From Pyrocephalus nanus (taxonomy: Eukaryota > Chordata > Aves > Passeriformes > Tyrannidae): a stretch of 64,000 bases of DNA. Under the pieces are notes generated by a model, which saw only the letters and a program-made list of their open reading frames with translations, did not search any database and was not told the origin of the DNA. The stretch spans positions 37,895,425 through 37,959,424 of the forward strand of contig CM076266.1 in the NCBI GenBank assembly GCA_038380795.1, read 5' to 3'. The position numbers and the translations under genes are program-made. Positions within the stretch are counted from its first letter, which is position 1. Every line of letters starts with the position of its first letter. Below, in pieces: positions 11,813 through 24,370 of this stretch.

Positions 11813-13960
11813 ATTAGCATAATTCCCAAGGGCAGAGCTTCTCTGGGGAGGGACAGTAACCCTGTCCCAAAAGCTCTAGTTCTCTGTGCATGCTCTACCA
11901 AGGTGTTTCCTACAGACATCCAAGCACACTGGTCTACAGTGAGATGGCTTCCTGCTCCTCTGTGCCGTGGTGAGTTTTAGAAACCCGTGGCTTCACTGTA
12001 GCATTCTGCCTGCAAAAGGACCACTTTACAACTCTAAATATCCAGGCCTTTATGAAAGAGTAAACTATCTTTTCTAGATTGTTTTTCTTTTTCTTGTGCT
12101 ACTCATGCTATAATAGCCAGAACCAGAAAAAAAAAACAGGCTCTAGGTGAAAGATCTGTGCAACTGCCTAAACTAGCTGTTGAAAGAGGAGCCAGGAAAT
12201 AGAGGTCTAAGTCAGAATTTTTTCCTAGCATGCAGTACCTTTAACTGTGAAATTAATGCCTGTTATTCTGGGAGACACTTTAGAAAGACTTTATGGCTAA
12301 AACTCTACTGCGTGCTGCAATTTCATCTGTTTCCCCTTGCAGGATGACCATGTGAGTTGTGAAAGTCTTAATCAAGGTGAAAGGAAAACTTTGCCAGGCC
12401 ACCTGAATGTAGTGGCGATGTCCTGTTTGAAAGCTTTGCTGCTAATGGGCAGAAGAATATACTTAGCATTCAACTGTCAGTAATTTCATTTGCTGTAATT
12501 TGATGAAGTATGATGACTTGCCATGTGACAGCCTAAATCTTCCACTGGTCTAGGCTGAACTACTGTCCCTAATTTGAGATAACAAATAGCAAACTGATCA
12601 TAAACAAATAATGAACAGAAGGAAAATTTGAATTGACTGGATAGTCTATTTGCTGCAAAATATTCACTCAACTCTATAAATAACATTTGGTTTCTCTCCA
12701 GAGGAGGAATGACTTGCTTCACCGAAATAGGTGAAATAGAAAAAGTAACAAGACCTAATACACTGAATCGAATGAGAAAATAAAACCTGTGATAGGTGTG
12801 ACCTTTGGAGAAATGTTCAGTTTTGTTTGTCATTGCTTGGAAATAATGCAATGTACCTAACAGGAGGTAAGAGCCAGGCAGCAGCAATGTCACTGTTTTC
12901 TTTCATTACCTTAATGTGAAATGCAAGTTTTTTAATAGATCCAATATAATTTAATAGATTGCTTATTTTCCTTCATTCATAAAGTTTTAGTATGTGGGAT
13001 CACAGATGAGTGTGTTCCTCCACCCCCTGCTTTATAGCTCATCACTGTCACACATGACATCAGTATTGCTGTAGTGTTCGAATATGTCTACAGGTTTTTT
13101 CCATAGTATTCCTTATCCTTTAGTGTGCTGATGAGCTGCTTTTATACTTTGTTTCTTCTGATTTAGATGAAAAGAATGATTTGCACTTGGGAAAGCCCTT
13201 TGCAATAGACTTGATCCTCTTCCAAAGCAGTGCCAGGTGACAAATCTCATTTCTATTCCATTGTTAATCTGCATGTTCAATATGTAGGCATTTTCCAGAC
13301 CGTATACCCCACCAAAATTGTCTCTATTCTCACAAAGTCCTTCTCCAAAGAGCCCCTGGCTAACTTATATTCTCCCTTCAGTGACCATCTACCTTTAAGG
13401 AGGGAGAATGTCGCATATTGACATGCAAATCCAAGCTCCAAAGAAGTGACCTGCTGTGTCTGACAATTTCTCTACCAAGTAGCTCTTAAATTAGAGTAAA
13501 CCTGAGATTTTTGCCTGTCTCCTCATTTGCACATCAATATCCTAGCGGTCTTCCTTAGCACTGGTGATATCCCGGTGTTACTTTTAGGATAAAGTGGCTA
13601 GCTTTGATATTTAGAGATATGTGCATATTAGAAAGTTGGATGTGATCCTAGATAAAGTTCCAGGAGCGTTTTTTGCCAAATATACTAGGGCATATGTTAG
13701 TGATGCTGGTAAGTACTACAACCTGGGAAACACTCATCACATGCATGTGCTGCCATGGGCAAAGGTGTGCTTTGAGCAGCTGCAGACTGATTATACCAGA
13801 TGTGTAATTTTACTGCTGGAACATCACCTATTCTGGAGCTTCTGCCAGTACTGCTACACTGGCCAAAGGCACCTCTCTCCCTGACCCCGCCTGGTCAAAC
13901 CTTGCCAGTGGCATCCTGCTGCACAAACATGGTCTTGGTGTGGACAACGTACCTGAAGGT
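11813..13960. other. Non-coding, no feature recognised
   Basis: It continues past the CR1 boundary with no clear CR1 match. A 135-codon minus-strand frame (12486-12893) has no recognisable domain. An 87-codon + frame (13621-13884) lies directly upstream of a CR1 tail; its translation looks fairly protein-like but matches no family I know. Confidence 0.45.
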
Positions 13961-14046
13961 GAAGAGCAGACCTGGTTATGATTTAAGGTTAAGGATTGGA
14001 CTTTATGATCTTGGAGGTCTTTTCCAGCCTGGTTGATTCTGTGATG
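13961..14046 (+). mobile_element. CR1 LINE 3' tail, short
   Basis: The segment ends in the CR1 3' signature: 'ttggactttatgatcttgg', then 'aggtcttttccagcctgg', then 'ttgattctgtgatgg'. Only the last roughly 85 bases of an element are recognisable. The upstream boundary is uncertain, since the preceding sequence does not match CR1 as I know it. Strongly 5'-truncated copies are usual for CR1. Confidence 0.75.
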
Positions 14047-15900
14047 GGAGAACATGTTCAAGACGGGCCAGCCCTTTAGTGCTGCAGAGGTGAAGGCTCT
14101 ACTTCCCTTCAAGCATTTGACGCTGAAAAATTCAAGTGAGGGAAAGGAGAGTACTGTTGGCTGACAGTGACAGTAGCTTATATCAAACAGTTCACAAAGA
14201 AAAGTGACAAATTCTTCCTTGGGAATGCTTTTAACATTCTAGCTCAGTCACCCAGCTACTGGGTTTCACAGTCAGGATCACTGCAGGCTGTGTAACAGCA
14301 CCTTTGGATCTTTGTCTTCTGCTTTGCCCTCAATATTAAACAAAGGCTCTGGCCCTGCTAAGATGCAGTAATTGCTGTTCAATACATTTGTCCTTTAGGA
14401 TTTGTGGTATTAATGCCTAGTGATAGCTAAATGTGGGATACAGGTGCACTCCTGATGGATTTTGGCACTTACCACTATGTCATAGCAATAGAAGTTATTT
14501 CTGGGTCTATCTTCTCAATGATATCAAGAACTGAAATTCTTAGTGACATTTATTATGTTCTCTGCTATGTCTCCAGTTCTTCCTTTCTCCCTGTTCAGAC
14601 TCAAGAGTGCTTGTATAATTGCTTGGAGAAAAAATCTTTTAAAGTTTGAAGTTCAGACCTCGTAGAAATAAATGCCATGATTTATTTCCTGTGTTAATGT
14701 CTGCTCATATAATTGAAGTGAAACAATTCCTATGAAATAGTCCTTTTTGAACTGTAGTCTTGTGTAAGACTAGAAAAGCACCAGATGAGATTTGACCATA
14801 TAGCTCTGCCTTCTGTCATACACAGGAATAAGTGATGGATGTGGACAGAAGAGTATGACAATAAGAAAAACATGCCATGAAATTTCTCTAGTCTGCTCTC
14901 ATGCTCTCTCACTGTTTTGTACAATTTTCCAGTTTTCTTCTGGCCTGATCCAATGAGTGAAGGGCACACAGCACCTCTCGCAATGTACTTTGCATGACTT
15001 CATAGTAGATGTATTAATCTTGTCAGGTCCTTGGCACTTAAGCTGAAAGCTGCAGAGGAAGATGACCCTCCCAGGCAACCACTGGGTTAAGATTGGCTTC
15101 CCTTGGGGGTCAAAAGCCACAAAAGAAGTAGCCGTGTAAGTTGTGGAGGAGGGTAACGTGAGTGTGACTGTTGCAGTGTTTGCTATCAGAGAAACTGCTT
15201 GTTCTTAATCCCACTTGTGTTACATGTACAGCAATAAACTCTTCAGACTCTGGAAATGTTACATTTCCTTTTAAAAGCCCAGGGGTGTAACTCAGGCACA
15301 CAATCAATGCTTGTACTCTACTGGTCTCAGTTTCCAGACGGGGTTTCCAACACTTAAAAAGCTGCTTCTTCCATTTTTCTCCTATACCTGCTAAACAAGG
15401 AGTGACCAACATCTAGGTGGAGAAAATGTTAACAAATTCCACTGGTGACCCTCTTTTGTCAAGTCTAGAATTGTGGTTGTTGGATAATATTCAAGTAAAT
15501 TAACCCTTTAAAAAACAAACAAACCAAAAATCCCAAGGAAAAAAGCAAAGGTTCAGAAATTCAAATAATATATTAATATTGCCAAAGCATTGTGGAGTTG
15601 CACCTACTTTAATTATACCTGATTTTACCAGTAAAAGGTCTTGCCCTCAGTCAGGAACCATTCCTAACAACCCTTTGACAGACGCCCTTTGAGCGTGGAA
15701 ATGCATGTTAAAATGTTTTCCTATTTAATTGCTCCATTTTTATTTAGGGTGGAGGTATTAGGGAACGCCTTCAAAGCAAGTAGAAAAGATTAGTTGTGGG
15801 ATAGGTAGAAGGCTGTTTTCTCACTGGGATCTTCAAAAAGCAGAGATTTGTAAAGCTTTCAAGATGACTGGGGACAGGATTGACTTCTTGTTAAATCAGA
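14047..15900. other. Non-coding, no feature recognised
   Basis: Only short frames are present (the longest is 100 codons on the minus strand at 15110-15412). No repeat family, splice-flanked exon or RNA gene is seen. Confidence 0.5.
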
Positions 15901-17769
15901 TAGGGACCTAATTAGAGATTTATGAAAGCAACAAAGCACCCTGCAGCAGGCAGTTTCCCTGCTGGGAGAAAATTCCCTGAAACTCGAGTGTAAGGCTAAT
16001 AGCAGCTACTAAGAAAAAGGAGAAAAAGAAAAAAAAAACGCAACAAAAAACCTGGAGTAAAAACCCCACATCCCTTTTAACTGTTTTAAACCCTCAAGCA
16101 ATTGAGCATGCTTGTCAGGGTTGAGAGGAGATAGCCTAACTTGCCTGATAGGAAGACAAGAGACTCAAATCTGCTGCCGAGGGCCACAGGGAAGAGTTGA
16201 AAAAAAGACTAAATCGGTCAGCAGATAAGCAGATATCTCCCCTCCAAGCAGAGGGGTGAGTTAGCCTTACAGTTCCTAAACTCAGGATAACAAGTCTAAA
16301 AGCCTAAAGAAAAAGCCTAAAGCTTTGCTTCCTCATTGGGAAAGTACCTTTTGAATGGATCTCTGGAGCAAGAGAAAGAGATCAAGGAAAATGTGTCAAT
16401 TTGGGATAATAAAGGAAACAGAAGGGCCATAAATAGAGCAGATATGCATCCCTAGGCAGCATCCACCTTTTTTTCTTGTAGCAATTGACAGTGGCCCGCA
16501 AGGTGTTGTTACACATGATGGGTTCTCAGACTTGATACTGCATTTCTTCTTATTGCCATTTGCATAATATATGACCCTTCACTTTTGTGTATATGAAACA
16601 ACCTTGTGATAGAAATGTGAACACATGGGAGAAAATTATCCACATTCCATCTGTTTTGGTGGATTTGGGTTCGAAATGGCTATTTTTCTGAATGCTTTTT
16701 TTGAAAATGAAATACAAAGACTAACCTGAAATTTTGATTTTTGCGTTTCTTTTTTCTATTGCAACAAATAGAGGCTGAAGTCTGGAAACAGAAAGCTTCA
16801 GGGCAGCAATCTGAATAGCTTCACTTATAGAAACATTCTGTTAGAGAAACAAGCTTTCATAGCTCAGAAACAACATTTCTGTGTTCAGCACGAATTAGGC
16901 AGTCTGGCAGGGTGGGCCTTCTTTTGCACTTTCTGAGTGAGCAGAAAAAAGCTGATCATTGTTTGCATGCTTAAAATTATGATTATTTTAATATGTTGCA
17001 GTGCCAAGAATAATGTCCTGAAAGTTTGGGGGTTTTTTAATGGGAAATAGTAAACAATGAAAATTAATGGAAAGTCATTTGCCACTAAGCATGATAAGCT
17101 CACTTATTTAGCACTAAAGAGGTGACAGAGGTCATGCCTATGTGTGATACCATTCTAGATGAAAACAAAACTTCCACTATTTTCCCTATAAATGTTGAAT
17201 GCTTTAGTAACGCTTGCATGCTTAAGTAATATATGCAGGCTCTGCTGGTTTAATTTTCATAAACTTGATTCATTCAAATGTTGATTTTACTACAACAGTT
17301 TTTATATCCTCATCTAATCAAACTGCATGTTTATTATTTTGATTTTACATATTTTATAATTGGATTGTGTACCTTAATAGTACAGTAAGGTTTTGCATAT
17401 TTTACTAAGCAAAAGGCTGACTTGATACTGTTTTTCCTATTTTAGTGCTGTATTCTTAATTTTTCTGGACCAACCTAAACTCTTAAGAAATTGCTTTACA
17501 GGAAAAGTTGAAGGGAATTAAGTGAGACTCTTATTAGCTCTTGCATTCTGGCCTTACTGCTGCTTATCACCTGGGGCTCCTGCTCTGTATCTGCCTTAGC
17601 CTGATATTGTGCTCATAACTTTCCAGATTCATACAAGTGGACCCAAATCCTGTATTATTCTTGGAAATATCTACTTGGAAAATGAAAATGGCTCAGTTTC
17701 AAACTTGCAACAAATACTCAGTTTTGTCTGCTACTTTCTTATCATAGATACAATCCACAAAAATAATTC
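15901..17769. other. AT-rich non-coding stretch
   Basis: An A-rich purine tract lies at about 16013-16055. 16950-17500 is very AT-rich. No gene or repeat family is recognised. Confidence 0.5.
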
Positions 17770-17793
17770 ATTCTTTCTTTCTTTCTTTCTTTC
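17770..17793. repeat. (TTCT)n microsatellite, short
   Basis: About six uninterrupted tetranucleotide units of TTCT, interrupted by 'ttcg' at the 3' edge. Confidence 0.9.
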
Positions 17794-20700
17794 GTTGAAT
17801 TTCACTTTCCAGACAAAATATTCAAATAACATTTGCCATTTAAAGTGCCAAATTCAAGACTTCTTGTGAAAACTGGAGGTGTATCTAGTTGGACATATAA
17901 AAAATGAGACTTCCCAACTTGCTAGTTAGCCTCCAGCTTTAGCACTTGCAAGCCTTGTCCTTTAAAACATATTTTGGTTTAGTTTACTGATCTCCTCATC
18001 TATCCTTATTACAATTTTTTTTTTTCACATTTTGCTCTTACATTATTGGACTCGCATACATATAAACAAAACAAATATTGGAATGAATGCTTTTCATCTC
18101 TGCATAATTTTAAAAGGTTGGTAACTTAAAAAGTTAGGGACTTTAGTCTGAGTTTTAGAACAATGCAAAAATGTTTTTTGGATAATTTGTCATCAAATTT
18201 TCAAGTCTATTCAGAAATTTATTTTTGCTGATGCATTCCATTAAAAATAAACAGCCTTTGTGAATTGTCAATGTTACTGGATGAGTCTGTGATTTCTGGG
18301 GAGAGAGATAATTCAGGCATCATTTGAAATGTATATTTGCTCATGTTTTATATTACCAGAGGGGCTGTTATGCTTATTTTTAAAATAATGTGATCAATAC
18401 ATGAATTAATGTAATTTATTGATTGAGCTTTATGTGTTAATAGCTTGACTTCTATGCCTCAGTGGTATTATGTTTAAAGCAAGGCCCTGTATGTGGTTTT
18501 TATAAACAAGATGATAACTAAAAGTACACATGACAGGTGGATTGTATTTTGGCAAGAAGAAAGTGTAGATTGGTGGCAAGTATCTTTTCTCTGATATTTT
18601 TTTGCCCTTTACCACCCCTTCTTACACTTTCCAGCATAGGCATATTGCATCCCAAGGGTTGAAGTGGATTTGAGGCCGACAATGGCTCAAGTAGAAGGGA
18701 TCTGAGGAATGTGTTGGTGCTGCGGTGAGTGGCATCTGTGATTTAGGAGATGACAGTCTCTCTTTGGAGTTGGAATTGAACTGACAACTCAGTCTGGAGT
18801 TCAGGAGACTGCTGATGGAGCTGCTGTGTTTTAGGTGAAATGCAAAACCAAGGACCTGTTTGTGGTCACTAAAGACTTCTGGTCTACATTGTCTACTAAG
18901 CTGCTATGGTAGTGCATGAAGGGTTGTATTTTGGAAGTGGATTAAGAGATCCTGCTGTATGGTTTCAAAAGCACTTAAGAATTTGGGGGATAAAAAAATA
19001 CCATATAAATATAAGGTACTATAATAATAAAATGAAAACATTCTTCTTCACTTTACTAACAGGAGCACATCACCTTTAAAAAGGAACAAACAGCTCAAGG
19101 CTTCTTTAATATGTAAACTCACAAGTTGTTGACTAGATATGGGTCAAGATCAGCTTTAAATCAAGGTTTGGGTTTCAAGTTAAAGGCTGAATCTTGTCCA
19201 ACATTCAGATTCTGGCTTAGTGGCAGTGAAATTCCATAAGGATCTCCAGCAAGATTTCATCTTAACATTGTGAAAATTTCATGAAATCACCTATTTTCCT
19301 GAGATTATCGTATTTTCCCTCGTTTTGAAAGAGTATCCTTCTCCCCAGCTTGTGAAAGCAAAGGGAGCAGTGGAATTGGATGTAAGTTGTTGAATATGAC
19401 TTAGTGCTAAGACAGGAACGGCCTGGTATTCTCTCTGGGACTTGTTTCTAATGCCAGACACAGAAACAGTTTTGGAAGGAGGAAGAGAGGAAAACGATAG
19501 GCAACATCCTGTAGGTTTACTGCTCCATGTTTAGCATAACTCTGCAAGTCTTTGCTGGTCATTTTTAAGACCCACTTAGTAAGAAAAACGGTGTAGGTAC
19601 TTGGGCAGCTCTTAGGCTTAAACCTAAACTATCCACACATCATTTACAAATACTCGCAGTTAGCACTTTAAGAACCCAGGGAAACACATGCCTTCAACCC
19701 ATCACTTCCTAGCTCTTTAATAATCCGTTTTGCTGAGCACTTATCTTTGCACAGGTCAGCACATTTCTGTCACACAGGCTGGTGTTGCTTGTCTGGGCAA
19801 TATAGTAGCAGATCAGCATTATCTGCAATCATGGCATGAACCAGTCTGCATGCCTCAAGTCTGTCTGTGCCTCATGTCTTCCATTTACTGTAGGATGTAT
19901 CTGGGGCAGAATGGAAGTACTTCCTAACTGGCAATTGTAAAAGGGGCTCTATCCAGGTGGGTGTGTCAAAAGAAATTTCCCTCTATAGATTAAAGTGGTG
20001 GAAAAAGTTAACTTGAGGGTAACTCAGACAACTGTATCACAGTCTACATTTGTGATAAGCAAATGTTGGCAGCAATATTTATCTATTTGAAAACACAGTT
20101 GACTAATAATCATAAGCTATGGGGATCAGCTCAGGGTGATTTCATGTGGCATGAATTCAGAAAGCTCGTGCAAATAAAAGGTGATGGGGCCATCAGTTTT
20201 AGTCACTTATGTAAGAGTGGCTGGAAAACGAGTTCTGTTGTTGAAAAAAGTCCCAATGTTTGACATTTGCTTTTGCACTGTGATGCAATGAGGCCACAAG
20301 CTCAAGCAGTTTTAAAGTTTCTTTAATGGGTGAAGAGGTGTAAAGAAATGTTGCTTTTTGAACAGTAGGACAATATCCTGTAGGAAAAGCTGCCAGTAAC
20401 AGATCTAAAATCATATAGCTCATTAAATATGCAACTTAATCTGTGTCTGCCTGCTGCCAAAATCATGAACCTACTGAAAACAGTAAAAAACTTTGTGAAA
20501 GATGCATTCAAGCTCTTGGCAGAGTGTTAAATAACTTCAATTTCTGTTAAAGCTATAACTTTCAACATTGTGTCCTGTGTGTAATGGGCATAACCTTGGA
20601 ATATTTGCATTACTTTTTCTGTGTCTCTGGAGACAAGGAGAGTATTTGGGCTGAGAACATCACAAGACTGCAGTCAGGAACATCAAAATATATGCATGTA

Positions 20701-22184
20701 CTTTAAGTTGTTCCAGCAAAGGAAACTCGCTTTCATTGAAGTACTGTAAGTTGATCTGAGTGAGTTTTCTGATGTAATGAACTTTATCACTTTGATCCCC
20801 ATGAAGAATCCATCTGAGTAAGAGCCAGAAAAACATGTAAATCTTACACTACAATAGGAACATTTGTTTAAAATGAGTAACACATCTTGATGGTTTTTTT
20901 TTTTTTGATAGCTAAAATATGCAATACAGTTTTGAAAGCTTGTTGAAAAATGAATGGCTAAAACATGTTTCAGCTCAAGAGTCAGCTATTCATTGAGATT
21001 GCTTCTTTCATTTTGATTCAGTGTAATAAAAAGCTAAATCCTCTGAAGAGTGACTAGACCAAACCAACTAGGTCTGTTATGGTGGAGCACATATTACTGT
21101 AATGAACCAGTTTCATACAGATAATTATCGTGGCAATAGAAACCGAAGCAGAAACACAGATGCTTGTTTTGTTCTGCTAGTCCTGCCAATTGTTATTTAT
21201 TTGAAAGTCTGCAATCAAAGAGAAAGATGGAAATGTGTGTTAGGTTGCCGCACAGGACTTTCTAGTTTCCTAGCAGAGTTAATGCAAACAATTAAGAATA
21301 TATATTATCAAATAAAGCTTATGCTGGTTCTTTCCATCTATACCTGCTATGACTATATATAAAAAACAAATTCCTGGCAACTGCAGATTTTAATAATAAA
21401 ATCTGATAGTCAGGAATATGTTTAGCATATTTCTTTCAGAATATTTAAATGTCCATCAGCTGATCAGAGTTCTTTACAAAAATACAAAATTCAAAGCTTA
21501 ATGCACTCATAATGGTCATCACAAGTCTCAACAAGAGACATCTGCAGCCAGTGCCCCTGCAGGCTGTCAGCTGATATATTATCAATTAGCCAGCAGACCG
21601 GCTAAACACATCTGTTCTATGTTTTTCCCAAAGATTGCTGAATCACATTGCCTGGTACTCTAAAAGAGTGATGACTAAGTGTATTAGAAAGGGCAAGATG
21701 GTGATCAAGCAAATGCAGAGAAAAATCTGCTCCATGTTGGGGAAAAGACCTGTTTTCAAACTGTTCTGTACACAGCTATGTTTATGATCTTTTCTGTATG
21801 GCTCACATTGAATTTCCCATGCAGCGAATACAAGTAGTCCTTGAGCAACACCACCAGATCCCTGCAGCCTCAATTCTTACGAGGGCATTTTAGAGAAACC
21901 TAATATGTTAATACATTTTGGAAGAAAGAATTAAGAGATTGTGGTTTCTGGGTTAATAATTTGTGAAATAACTCAGTGAACTGAGTTAGCTCCATGGCTC
22001 ACATTTAATAAAAGTATGAGACTTGAATGAAAATTGGTGGAAAGAAAATGTAAAAACTTAAATTAGAAACACCCACTTGTGCAAGACGCTGTGAGGGAAA
22101 TGTCAGTAACAAAATTCTGAGTGATTATTTTGGCTCAATGGTATATGAATCTCGCTACATGCCATAATTTATGATTTCTTATAG
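17794..22184. other. Non-coding, no feature recognised
   Basis: Mostly AT-rich DNA with scattered frames of at most 86 codons. 18650-18970 is a little richer in G and may be an old unclassified repeat. 21530-21620 has a complex, element-like look but gives no firm call. Confidence 0.45.
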
Positions 22185-22222
22185 GGAGTGTGATGTTGGC
22201 ATAGCAAGAAACATCAACGGAG
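22185..22222 (+). other. Exon-like interval between splice signals (speculative)
   Basis: A T-rich acceptor-like stretch ending in 'ttcttatag' is followed by 38 bases and then the strong donor 'gtgagtgg'. One frame is open for 12 codons across it. Such pairs of signals occur by chance in long introns, the length is not a multiple of three, and no neighbouring exon was found. Confidence 0.12.
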
Positions 22223-24160
22223 GTGAGTGGCTGGCTGACAAACCAATTTAAGATGATGATTAGCACAGCAATGATGAGAGGATGTGCAGGGGTGAGACTT
22301 CCCCACATCTTAACTCCAGAAACGCTGATTAATGAATTCAGTGTAAGTCCCTTGCTTTTGCAAAAGCTTTGGATGAGATGAAGTATGAGCAGATGAGTAA
22401 CAGAAGAGGGCAGTGAAATAAGACAGTAGAGACTAATCTTTCCCAGATGAGATAGGAAGGCTTTGTGGAAGGACTAATTTCACACCAAAAATATTATGAA
22501 TAATAGAGATTATTTCTGTAAAGAGAACATTAGTTTTAAGTCTACAGGGACAATTTCTAATAATAACTCAGGAAGAAAACTAACAGAAAGCATCTTAAAT
22601 TTCCTTTTTTTTTTTCCCATCCATAGGATCAAAATCATCAATGTGTATTGGCAAGAAGGTGATGAAATGTTATCTTCCATAATTTGAATTTACTGCTTGA
22701 CCTGAAGTGAAAATTAAAAAATATGGTTTACCCTTTTCTCTATCTCTTATCTACAGGACATAATTTAGCTGTGGTCCTGTCCTTTTAGTTTTTGAGGATT
22801 TCAGATTTTTCAAGTCCTTGGTCACCACCATAAACACAGTGCCTTCTACAGATGGGAGCAGGGTCAGGCATGGGAAGTCCCCCCACAGTGTGACTATGGG
22901 GATGTCACTTGGCACTGGGTTTTGCAGAACCTGTTTGCTGCATATATGTTAGATGGTTCTGAAAGGTTTTGCTGGGCCCTGTCTGTTGGACACAGCTCGT
23001 GTCTGTGTGTGTGTATGTATGTACACTTGGGGATCTCATTTGCAAATCTAATCTAGCTGATCATGGATCCTGCCTTCTCCTTACATTACTTTCCTGACTT
23101 GAGTGACAGTAGTGCCCTCTCTGATCTGGTTGAAGTCTTCCAGAGCAGAAAGGCAAATATCTTGGGTCGTTACAGTTGTCGCAGTTGGGAACCTACGCAG
23201 AATGCAGAATGTTACCCCCCTGGTTCAGCTTGCTGTTAAAAACTGAAATGCCAATAGGTTTAGAAGAGAGTTTCAGGGATCATATTTATGGACTTGAATG
23301 CTGGTCTTCTGCCAAGTCCTTTAAGGGTCCATAAAAGGACACACAGCTCCTTTTGCTGTGCCTACCCTGGCAGGCAGAGCAGGGCAGCAGTTGAGGCTGC
23401 AGTTGCCCATGCCCTGTAATTGCCAGCATGCTCCCGAGCACAGGCTGCTGTGCTGATTGCCCTTCTTCCAAACAACACACAGACACACTTCAGGGGAGAG
23501 CATGTGCCAGAATCCATTCCCATCAGGCAATTTCGACTCAAATACCCTGGGTCTGAGGGGGTAGGGAAGGGAAAGAAGAGACTGTGGTATGTAGAGCTGA
23601 GCCATGCTGTGCTGCCGGGCCTCAGGGCCAGATCATGGTCTCTGGTTATTTTACTCACTAGACATTTCCTGTGTGTCTCAATTCTCCGTCTGTTCAAGAG
23701 CAAGAGCAGAACTTCCCCACTCTGCAAAAAATAAGTCCTTTTTAATGTGCTACAGGAATAGGTGCTATTTTAAGTATTCACCAGAGATGAAGCCAATATT
23801 TTTGCAGTCTGCTGGGAGAGTGGACCCACAGAAAGAAATCTTTATCCTGCAATACAGATTTTGACTGAGTTTCAATCTGCAATGATCTCCAAACACACAG
23901 TTTTTTGAGTTTGCTGTGGTGATCACCACTTGTGGTGATAGCATTTGTTCAAAGTTGAAGCTTGAAATTGAACTGGACTGGAAGGTGAGAAGGGTTCGAC
24001 TTCACTGCTCTGCCTGTTGGGCTGCTTCCTCTCTGGGCAATGTAAAAAAAGTCAACTCTATTATTTTTGGCCAGGGCCAAAGAATTCAGGAAAATTAGCC
24101 AAGAATAAAAAAAAAAAAAAAATGGAGTTCTGCTATAGCTTCAGGGGTCCAGGATACTTG
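22223..24160. other. Non-coding; one GC-richer patch
   Basis: 23280-23740 is less AT-rich and holds overlapping frames of 66-121 codons on both strands, which is typical of stop-poor composition rather than coding. A perfect 14-bp palindrome lies at 23916-23929. An A16 run lies at 24107-24122. Confidence 0.45.
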
Positions 24161-24370
24161 CCTTTCTCATCAGAGAGAGAGCAACCAGACTGATATACTA
24201 TTTTCCATCAATCAAGTTAGCAAAGCCAGGCAGAGCACTTCCTTTGACATCAATGCAGTGGTGACAGTTGTAGAGTTCATGCATTCCTTCTTAATGGAAT
24301 CCCATAAATCTAGGTTCAATGCTGCCAAAATAATAGCTGCAGTTCTCATTGGTGAAGTCAGCTCTCTCTC
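24161..24370. promoter_or_regulatory. Candidate conserved non-coding element
   Basis: Complex, repeat-free sequence with 'ccatcaatcaagttagcaaag', a PBX/HOX-like 'atcaatca', and 'cattccttcttaatggaat', an inverted repeat around CATTCC/GGAAT. The look is that of vertebrate developmental enhancers. The call is based on pattern only; no cross-species alignment was available. Confidence 0.2.

Noticed and set aside
11546..11980. 144-codon + strand open frame, the longest in the window
   Set aside because: Most of it is the antisense strand of a CR1 3' fragment; the translation has no domain.
12486..12893. 135-codon minus-strand frame
   Set aside because: No domain or splice context; single frame in AT-rich DNA.
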